From Rhodocyclaceae bacterium (GTDB lineage: Bacteria; Pseudomonadota; Gammaproteobacteria; Burkholderiales; Rhodocyclaceae), in assembly GCA_016702335.1 (NCBI GenBank), contig JADJEF010000020.1, forward strand, positions 186,001 to 250,000: a DNA stretch of 64,000 nucleotides, read 5' to 3'. Below, piece after piece: positions 58,466 to 64,000 of the stretch. The notes beneath the pieces are model-generated. The model searched no databases, was not told the DNA's origin, and saw only the letters and a program-made list of their open reading frames with translations. The stretch's first letter is position 1. Every line of letters starts with the position of its first letter. Position numbers and translations under genes: made by a program.

Positions 58466-59173
58466 ATGGCTACCAAGAAAAAAGTTGTTGGCATCTCCGA
58501 ACTAAACCGTCGCAATGTCGAGGCCGCCATGAAGCTGGCCCGCCTGTCGATCGACAATTCCCAGCGCGTACTCAGCTTGCACTCCGATCTGGCCAAGGCC
58601 ATCTTCGAAGACACCGTGGCCAATGCCAAGGCTCACGCCAAGGTGCGCACCCCGCAGGAACTGGTGGCTCTGAATACCAAGTACGTCCAGGCCACCGCCA
58701 AGCGCGTGGTGGAAGTGGCGCGCAAGGTCAGCGGTATCGCCAACCAGTCGCGTAACGAATTTTCGCGCGTACTGCAGCAGCAGATGATCGCCAGCAAAAG
58801 CGAACTGACGGAGGCTGTTCAGGCACTGGTCAAGAACTTGCCCGCCGGCATGCCGGATGTCAATAAGTCGGTTGAGCAAGCTGTTGCTGCCGCCAACGCC
58901 GCTTTTGAGCAACTGTCGCAGGTTTCCAACAACGCCCTGACGGCTGTTGGCGTAAAGAAAGCAACCCCCGCCGCCAAGGCCAAGGCCGCGGTGAAGAAGA
59001 CCACTGCGACCGTGAAGAAGGCTGTCAAAGCGGCTCCGGCCAAGGCCAAAGCCGCTCCGGCGAAAGCCAAAGCCGCCGTCAAGCCCGCTGTCAAGAAGGT
59101 CGCTGCAGCCGCCAAGCCGGTTGCCGCCAAGGCCAAAGCCGCTGTGAGCGCAGCGCAGCGACCGCCGCTGTGA
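58466..59173 (+). CDS. phasin with histone-H1-like C-terminal tail
   Basis: 235 residues after AAGGA. Residues 1-150 are a helical phasin-type domain (RRNVEAAMKLARLSIDNSQR, ANQSRNEFSRVLQQQM). Residues 160-235 are a low-complexity Ala/Lys/Pro/Val tail of AAKPxxKAA repeats like PhaF and bacterial histone H1-like proteins. Phasins coat polyhydroxyalkanoate granules; the basic tail of PhaF binds DNA and helps segregate granules. A terminator follows. Pha synthase is not in the window. Confidence 0.85.
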   Translation: MATKKKVVGISELNRRNVEAAMKLARLSIDNSQRVLSLHSDLAKAIFEDTVANAKAHAKVRTPQELVALNTKYVQATAKRVVEVARKVSGIANQSRNEFSRVLQQQMIASKSELTEAVQALVKNLPAGMPDVNKSVEQAVAAANAAFEQLSQVSNNALTAVGVKKATPAAKAKAAVKKTTATVKKAVKAAPAKAKAAPAKAKAAVKPAVKKVAAAAKPVAAKAKAAVSAAQRPPL

Positions 59174-59221
59174 CTCCCGCTGCTTGATAGTTCCGTGCGC
59201 CCCTGAACCGGGCGCACTAGT

Positions 59222-59254
59222 AAAAAGGGCACCGCAATGCGGTGCCCTTTTTTT
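59222..59254 (+). terminator. Rho-independent terminator after the phasin gene
   Basis: GGGCACCGC, loop AAT, GCGGTGCCC, with A residues before and seven T residues after. Confidence 0.9.
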
Positions 59255-59282
59255 CGACCACGTTCGGCGTCGGATTCACTCG

Positions 59283-59759
59283 CTACGAGTCGCGTGCCCA
59301 ACGCGCCGCGGCCTGATCATCGCTCTCACGTGCGTCCACCCATTGACCACCGATGGGCGTCTCTTCCTTTTTCCAGAAGGGGGCGCGTGTTTTGAGGTAA
59401 TCCATGATGAACTCACAGGCGGCAAAGGCCGCCCCGCGATGCGCCGAGGCGACGCCGACAAACACGATGCGTTCGCCCGGTTGCAAGCGGCCAATGCGGT
59501 GGATCACCCGCACACCTTGCAAGGGCCATCGATTTTCTGCCTCGGTAACGATCTCGGTCAGCGCCTTTTCCGTCATGCCCGGGTAATGTTCCAGCGTCAT
59601 GGCGGCAATCGCCGTGGTACCAGCGCCGACTTGCGAACACTTGTCGGCCCGGACCAGCCCAACAAATGTCGCCACGGCACCCACCTCGTTGCGCCCGGTA
59701 CTGAGCGCCACGGTTTCGGCACCCACATCGAAGTCTTCGCTCTGGACGCTAACGCTCAT
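59283..59759 (-). CDS. moaE: molybdopterin synthase catalytic subunit
   Basis: Start at ATG 59759; 158 residues against about 150 in E. coli. TLEHYPGMTEKALTEIV, VIHRIGRLQPGERIVFVGVA, SAHRGAAFAACEFIMDYLKT with FWKKE are all present. Residues about 42-51 (SQVGAGTTAI) are element-encoded and replace the usual short NxGxxV loop before TLEHYPGM. MoaE and thiocarboxylated MoaD form the dithiolene of molybdopterin. It ends the moco operon. Confidence 0.94.
   Translation of the reverse strand: MSVSVQSEDFDVGAETVALSTGRNEVGAVATFVGLVRADKCSQVGAGTTAIAAMTLEHYPGMTEKALTEIVTEAENRWPLQGVRVIHRIGRLQPGERIVFVGVASAHRGAAFAACEFIMDYLKTRAPFWKKEETPIGGQWVDARESDDQAAARWARDS
59608..59636 (+). repeat. interspersed 29-bp element, copy 10 (inside moaE)
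   Basis: AATCGCCGT (core from 59610), spacer GGTA, CCAGCGCCGACTTG, CGA. Antisense to moaE, read as SQVGAGTTAI immediately before the conserved TLEHYPGM. Confidence 0.92.
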
Positions 59760-59763
59760 GGCC

Positions 59764-60030
59764 TCACCCACCCGTGACCGGTGGAAAGAACGCGACCTCG
59801 GCACCTTCATGCAGTGTCGATTGTGCTTCCGCATGCAGCACCAACATTGTCCGATCGAGGGCGGAGCGCAAATTTTTTTGCGTGGTCAGCGCTTCCCAGA
59901 CACCACCGCGCGCACTGAGCCACTGGCGCAAATCGGCCACGGTCGCGACTGAAGCAGGTACATCCACCGATTCACCGGCGCAGTCAAGCGCCTCACGCAA
60001 GCCGGCAAAATAACGCAGCTCCAGCTTCAT
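59764..60030 (-). CDS. moaD: molybdopterin synthase sulfur carrier subunit
   Basis: Start at ATG 60030, overlapping the moeA stop; a GTG at 60039 is less likely. 88 residues, ubiquitin-like, with LRYFAGLREALDCAG at the start and the required C-terminal double glycine PPVTGG, which is thiocarboxylated to carry sulfur. moaE starts five bases after its stop. Confidence 0.93.
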   Translation of the reverse strand: MKLELRYFAGLREALDCAGESVDVPASVATVADLRQWLSARGGVWEALTTQKNLRSALDRTMLVLHAEAQSTLHEGAEVAFFPPVTGG

Positions 60031-61280
60031 CGTAGCCACTCCGAAAAAGGCAGAAAGTCGACCGTATCACCGGGTTGAATCTTGTGGCCCGGGGGGTTAT
60101 CGACCAGCCCATCAGCCCACACGCACGAGGTGAGTACGCCAGAACCTTGGCTGGGGTAAAGCTTCAGACGGCCGTCCGGGCCGATGCGCGCACGCAAGAA
60201 CTCGCGCCGCGCTTCGCTCTTGCCAGCGCGCGGCCACTCGAACGCGGCGGTCATGCGCCGTGGCGGTGCCGCGGCCTCGTGCGCCCCCATGGCCGCGAGA
60301 ATGAACGGGCGCACCAGCATGACAAACGTAACGAAGGACGATACCGGATTGCCCGGAAGGCCAATGAAGGCGGCCTGCACCGGCACAATCGCCGTGTTAC
60401 CAGCGCCGACTTGCCGATGCACCTGACCATAGGCCAGCGGCTTGCCCGGCTTGATCGCCAGCGTCCACAAATCCAGTTGCCCTTCGGCGTCGACGGCCGC
60501 CTTGACGTGGTCTTCCTCGCCCACCGAGCCGCCGCCGCTGGTGAGAATCAGATCATGTCCATGGGCGGCCTCGCGCAGCACGGCACGCGTAGCCTCCAGT
60601 TCGTCGGGCACGATACCCAGATCGCTGACCGAGCAGCCCAGTTCACTGAGCAGGGCATGCAGGGTGTAGCGGTTGGAGTTGTAGATCGCGCCGGGGCGCA
60701 AGGACTCACCGGGCATGACCAGTTCATCGCCGGTCGAAAACAAAGCCACGCGCAAACGCTTGCGCACAGTGAGGGTCGCGGCACCGACCGAGGCGGCGAC
60801 GCCCAGATGCGCCGGCCCCAGCCGCGTTCCCGCTGCCAGTACGACTTGTCCGGGCGCAATATCTTCCCCGCAGCGACGAACGTTGTCGCCGGCCTGCGCT
60901 ACGTGGTTGAGCTGCACAGCATCCGCATTCCGCACACAGTGCTCCTGCATGACCACGGCATCAGCGCCCGAGGGCACCGGTGCCCCGGTAAAAATTCGTG
61001 CTGCCGTGCCAGGCAACAAAGGTTCGCCGACACTCCCGGCGGCAATGCGCTGACTGACCGGCAGACGCACTCCTGCCGACGTGATGTCGGCGCTGCGCAC
61101 GGCATAGCCGTCCATGGCGCTATTGTCCAGCGGCGGCACGGCCACCTCTGATGTCACGTCGGTGGCCAGCACGCGGCCAAGGGCTGCCAGCGTAGCGACC
61201 GCTTCACTGCCGGTGGCGACCTGCGCTGCGCCGGCAACCAGGCGCTTCAGCGCCGATTCAAAGGAAAGGAGCTCGCTCAT
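60027..61280 (-). CDS. moeA: molybdopterin molybdenumtransferase
   Basis: 417 residues. VPPLDNSAMDGYAVR near 48, RIFTGAPVPSGADAVV near 94, the MoCF-binding TSGGGSVGEEDHVK near 247 and GLPGNPVSSFVTF near 305. MoeA inserts molybdate into adenylated molybdopterin. Residues about 289-298 (HRQVGAGNTAI) come from the interspersed element, between KPGKPLAYGQV and FIGLPGNPVS, where homologues have only a few residues. Stop and start overlaps join it to moaD and mobB. Confidence 0.95.
   Translation of the reverse strand: MSELLSFESALKRLVAGAAQVATGSEAVATLAALGRVLATDVTSEVAVPPLDNSAMDGYAVRSADITSAGVRLPVSQRIAAGSVGEPLLPGTAARIFTGAPVPSGADAVVMQEHCVRNADAVQLNHVAQAGDNVRRCGEDIAPGQVVLAAGTRLGPAHLGVAASVGAATLTVRKRLRVALFSTGDELVMPGESLRPGAIYNSNRYTLHALLSELGCSVSDLGIVPDELEATRAVLREAAHGHDLILTSGGGSVGEEDHVKAAVDAEGQLDLWTLAIKPGKPLAYGQVHRQVGAGNTAIVPVQAAFIGLPGNPVSSFVTFVMLVRPFILAAMGAHEAAAPPRRMTAAFEWPRAGKSEARREFLRARIGPDGRLKLYPSQGSGVLTSCVWADGLVDNPPGHKIQPGDTVDFLPFSEWLR
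60388..60416 (+). repeat. interspersed 29-bp element, copy 11 (inside moeA)
   Basis: AATCGCCGT (core from 60390), spacer GTTA, CCAGCGCCGACTTG, then CCG. Antisense to moeA, read as RQVGAGNTAI. Confidence 0.92.
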
Positions 61281-61774
61281 GAGAGTTCCACATGGTCAAG
61301 AATAAAGCTGGCTATGCCGGCATGATCGTGCAACGGCAGGCAGGGAATAGACACGTTCAATGGCTCAGCGCTGGCAATGGCCACGATCTGCCCCGCCGGG
61401 TCGGGATAGATCAGCGGCTTGCCCAGCGCCGGGCGATGCACTTCAAGCTTTGGCAACGGCGCATGCTTGTAGCCCTCGACCAAGACCAGATCGCAGGGCG
61501 AAAGCACCGCCAGCTGCGCCGCCAGATCGGGCTCAGGCCCGCCACGTAGTTCGTGCATCAACGCCCAGCGAGTGTTGGAGAGCAACATGACTTCGGTGCA
61601 GCCCGCCTCGCGCAACCGGTACGAATCCTTGCCCGGACGATCAACGTCGAAATTGTGGTGGGTATGCTTGATCAGCGATACCTTGAGCCCTCGCGCCACG
61701 ATCAGCGGAATCAGTCCCTCCAGTAGCGTCGTCTTGCCGGAACCCGAATAACCGGTGATGCAGAAGGCTTTCAT
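61277..61774 (-). CDS. mobB: molybdopterin-guanine dinucleotide biosynthesis protein B
   Basis: Start at ATG 61774, overlapping the stop of the ATP-grasp gene as ATGA. 165 residues. P-loop GYSGSGKTTLLEGLIP, SLIKHTHHNFDVDRPGKDSY and DLVLVEGYKH are MobB signatures. This GTPase supports formation of MGD cofactor from molybdopterin and GTP. MobA is not in the window. Confidence 0.93.
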   Translation of the reverse strand: MKAFCITGYSGSGKTTLLEGLIPLIVARGLKVSLIKHTHHNFDVDRPGKDSYRLREAGCTEVMLLSNTRWALMHELRGGPEPDLAAQLAVLSPCDLVLVEGYKHAPLPKLEVHRPALGKPLIYPDPAGQIVAIASAEPLNVSIPCLPLHDHAGIASFILDHVELS

Positions 61775-63096
61775 GTGGCCTCCCCCGGCATGGCCGGCAC
61801 CTCGAGCACGACCGCGAAACCGCCCCCGGGGGTGCGAAAGTTGGTCGTCTGTCCCTGCCACAGACGGGCGACGAGCAGTTGCACCTGCCCTTCATACGCG
61901 TAGTTGCGAAGATCCAGCTTGAGTTCGACGGGTGCGCCGGCAACCGACAACGTGCGCTGCGACGGCGGCACCAGCGCCTGGGCGATGTAGTCCCCGGCCA
62001 GCACCTCGTCGAATACTCGCCGCGTCATCTTGTCGCCGCGGTAGGCCGCGCGCGAACCGAAACCCGCCGCCGGCTTGAAAAACAGCTCGCGCCGGCGCTG
62101 CCAAAAGTCGTCGGGCCGTGTCGCATCCACCCGTTCAGTGAAGGGGATCATGGCCAGCAACACCTCGCGCGTCGCGGCAGGCACCCCCCACTGTTCGAGC
62201 AAGGCCCCATTGGTGAGCGCCACAAGATTGCGCTTGTCGGCAAACAGGGCGTGGGCGCGTGGATGCGGTGTCACGAGCACGGCATTGTCGAGATAGGCTT
62301 CGCGCAAGGGCAAATGCCGCGGCTCGCTGAGCGAGAAATCGGTCAGGCGGTTGTATACGAGGTCGATAGCCTGCGCGCCGAACCAGAGGCGCCCGTCGTG
62401 ATAGTCGAGCTCGGTCGGATCACAAATCACCGCCTCGATGCCAGCCGCGCGAAACATGCGCTGGAACATGATGAACTCGGGGTAGAGAAACTGCCGCTCG
62501 GGATCGTCGTCGGTGATCGCCAAGGTGCGCAAATCGGTCCGCAAGTCGGCGCTGGCGATACGGCGATCTTTCACCCACAGCGCCCACTCCCGGCGAAACA
62601 TGTCGACGTACATCCGGTCGTGCGCGTCGGTCGCCAACTGCCCCGGCAAGAGCGCCGAGACATCGGCGCAGCAGGCCTTGTTGGCCCGCGCCAGCACAGC
62701 ACTGAGCATGCCGCCACCGGCGTTGGTGTTGATCTCGATCAGCTGCGGCCCACGCTCACCGAGATGAAAGTCATAGCCCATGAACACACCGGGGGTGCCC
62801 GGATCATGTGCGGCGAGCGCTGGCGCCCAGGCCAGTACATGGGCCTGATAGGCGGACAGGGCGGCTACCTGCTCGACAGCGCGCACCAGCTCGGCCATGC
62901 GCTGCAGGTGCGCACTGCCGACAAACACCACCGAATCGGCAAACAAGTGGTCGCGCCCAGCCATCACCTCGGCATGAAAACCGGGGCTGACGCGTTCAAG
63001 TTCGGCCTCCAGTCGCTCCCGGTCGAGCGACACACACTGACAGCCGGCATTAAGCTGTTCGGCGCGGGCGACGCAGGGGGTGAGCAGCGTACTCAT
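61771..63096 (-). CDS. uncharacterised ATP-grasp-like protein (apparently circularly permuted)
   Basis: 441 residues, no signal peptide. RGPQLIEINTNAGGGML near 115-132 looks like the metal-binding ExN end of an ATP-grasp fold, but lies N-terminal to the nucleotide-binding part: HALFADKRNLVALTNGALL near 275, LFFKPAAGFGSRAAYRG near 325 and VELKLDLRNYAYEGQVQLL near 385. This order suggests circular permutation. It overlaps mobB by four bases and so belongs to the moco operon. Substrate unknown. Residues about 177-186 (RRIASADLRT) are element-encoded. Confidence 0.6.
   Translation of the reverse strand: MSTLLTPCVARAEQLNAGCQCVSLDRERLEAELERVSPGFHAEVMAGRDHLFADSVVFVGSAHLQRMAELVRAVEQVAALSAYQAHVLAWAPALAAHDPGTPGVFMGYDFHLGERGPQLIEINTNAGGGMLSAVLARANKACCADVSALLPGQLATDAHDRMYVDMFRREWALWVKDRRIASADLRTDLRTLAITDDDPERQFLYPEFIMFQRMFRAAGIEAVICDPTELDYHDGRLWFGAQAIDLVYNRLTDFSLSEPRHLPLREAYLDNAVLVTPHPRAHALFADKRNLVALTNGALLEQWGVPAATREVLLAMIPFTERVDATRPDDFWQRRRELFFKPAAGFGSRAAYRGDKMTRRVFDEVLAGDYIAQALVPPSQRTLSVAGAPVELKLDLRNYAYEGQVQLLVARLWQGQTTNFRTPGGGFAVVLEVPAMPGEAT
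62539..62567 (-). repeat. interspersed 29-bp element, copy 12 (inside ATP-grasp gene)
   Basis: Minus-strand CGCCGT, spacer ATCG, CCAGCGCCGACTTG, CGG, in sense with the gene and read as RRIASADLRT between WALWVKD and LRTLAITDDDP. Confidence 0.9.
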
Positions 63097-63105
63097 GAGT
63101 CTATT

Positions 63106-64000
63106 TTACGGACTGGCGAAGAAGGCTTCGACCTCGGCCACATCGCGCGTGCGCCGCATCGGCGGCAGGCTCTGCCAGACGCGCCGGCCGTAGGGCTTGC
63201 CGGTCAGCCGGGGGTCGCAAATGATGAGCACGCCACGGTCCTGCTCGTCGCGAATGAGCCGGCCGGCACCTTGCTTCATGCTGATCACGGTACGCGGCAA
63301 CTGGTAATCCATGAACGGGTTGCGCCCCGCTTCACGCAGGCGCTCGATGCGCGCCGCCAGTACCGGGTCGTCGGGCGGGGCAAAGGGTAGCTTGTCGATC
63401 ACGACCAGCGACAATGCCGTGCCGCGCACATCCACCCCTTCCCAAAAGCTCTGGCTGGCCACGAGAATGGCATTGCCCAGAAGGCGGAAGCGGTCGAGCA
63501 ACTGGCTGCGCGAGCTGTCGCCCTGCAACAGCAGGGGTATCTCCAGGCCGCTACCCGCGAGTCGTTCGGCCAGCAACTCATGGATACGGCGCATCGCGCG
63601 CAAGCTGGTGCACAAGACAAAGCTGCCGCAGCCCGCCTGGCCGGCAGCGCGCAAGGCGGGCCAGACCGCTTCGACGACCGCGTCCTGATATTGCGCGCTG
63701 TTCGGGTCGGGCATGGCCAAGGGCGAATAGAGCAACGAGTTCGCACTGTAATCAAAGGGGCTGCCCCAGAGCTGTGTCTCGGCGTCGTTCAGCCCGAGCT
63801 CACTGCAGTAATGGCTGAAGTCGCGCCCTACCGCAATCGTCGCCGAGGCAAATATCCAGGCACGCGGGTGTCCCTCCATCTGGCGCTGAAAGATCGGGGC
63901 GACATCGAGCGGCGTCATGTTCAGGCTGAGCGAGTGACTGTAGAGCTCGACCCATTTGACCTGCGCGTCGTCTCCGGTCAGTACCCCCGATGAGGCCTGC
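63106..64000 (-). CDS. DinG/YoaA-family ATP-dependent helicase, C-terminal part
   Basis: The frame is open through the window end, so about 297 C-terminal residues are present. ASATIAVGRDFSHYCSELGL (motif III region), FVLCTSLRAM (IV), SFWEGVDVRGTALSLVVIDKLPF (V region, given in part) and MKQGAGRLIRDEQDRG (VI) identify the XPD/DinG superfamily-2 group; the Fe-S and P-loop parts lie outside. It resolves R-loops or other structures during DNA repair. It precedes the ATP-grasp gene by nine bases and may head the operon. Confidence 0.88.
   Translation of the reverse strand, partial: QASSGVLTGDDAQVKWVELYSHSLSLNMTPLDVAPIFQRQMEGHPRAWIFASATIAVGRDFSHYCSELGLNDAETQLWGSPFDYSANSLLYSPLAMPDPNSAQYQDAVVEAVWPALRAAGQAGCGSFVLCTSLRAMRRIHELLAERLAGSGLEIPLLLQGDSSRSQLLDRFRLLGNAILVASQSFWEGVDVRGTALSLVVIDKLPFAPPDDPVLAARIERLREAGRNPFMDYQLPRTVISMKQGAGRLIRDEQDRGVLIICDPRLTGKPYGRRVWQSLPPMRRTRDVAEVEAFFASP

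Overview
This 64 kb window is chromosomal DNA, GC-rich outside one segment, from a betaproteobacterium. I infer Rhodocyclales/Rhodocyclaceae-like from the overall protein character, from linked ppx/ppk1 and a PHA phasin, and from the absence of phage, plasmid or IS genes; no rRNA is present, so genus is open. Genes are tightly packed with many ATGA stop/start overlaps, and both window ends cut genes (a YegD-like Hsp70 at the left, a DinG-family helicase at the right).

Layout. 1-3.6 kb: Hsp70 C-terminus, a DUF938 methyltransferase remnant, a carboxylesterase coupled to a UPF0149/SEC-C protein, a cupin and tRNA-Val(GAC). 3.7-10.9 kb: an Mla-type lipid-transport operon (STAS-MlaE, MlaF, MlaD, lipoprotein) behind ppx, with ppk1 divergent and carrying a good Pho-box candidate. 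11-19.4 kb: relA, an MFS transporter, YdcH, aroC, a CBS protein, FdxA ferredoxin, trxA, rho, rpmE. 19.4-25.6 kb: a GT83-like glycosyltransferase, orn, a large Sel1-repeat protein, an intergenic DnaA-box cluster beside an AT-rich stretch, and xseA. 25.6-30.3 kb: sodB, then folE, a BLUF photoreceptor and a compositionally distinct queC-queD-queE cassette for queuosine precursor synthesis, whose QueD is a fusion of three QueD-like domains of which only the middle one keeps all catalytic residues. 30.5-39.6 kb: a sensor kinase interrupted by an in-frame TAA, LysR/aceB, and a four-gene MCP - receiver - kinase - receiver/GGDEF operon. 39.8-49.4 kb: ettA, a hypothetical protein, an esterase, and an AraC regulator divergent from an alkyl-DHAP-synthase-like flavoprotein/GlpD/FGGY-kinase operon. 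49.4-64 kb: clpB (heat-shock promoter visible), a large hybrid kinase with a receiver-GGDEF partner, glpK, a phasin with a histone-H1-like tail, and a molybdenum-cofactor operon (moaE, moaD, moeA, mobB) coupled to an uncharacterised permuted ATP-grasp protein.

The most striking signal is an interspersed element of about 29 bp: CGCCGT, four variable bases, then CCAGCGCCGACTTG, usually flanked by AT on the left and CGG on the right. It occurs 12 times, in both orientations. Six copies lie between genes (four in convergent gaps, none in a divergent promoter) and six lie inside genes (relA, clpB, the hybrid kinase, moaE, moeA, the ATP-grasp gene), where they are read through in three different reading frames. 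In ClpB, MoaE and MoeA the element encodes an extra peptide (QVGAGxTAI) that orthologues I know do not have. All frames of the element appear open, so it behaves like an in-frame-tolerated small mobile repeat, comparable in style to Rickettsia palindromic elements but not an obvious palindrome. I do not recognise a described family for it.
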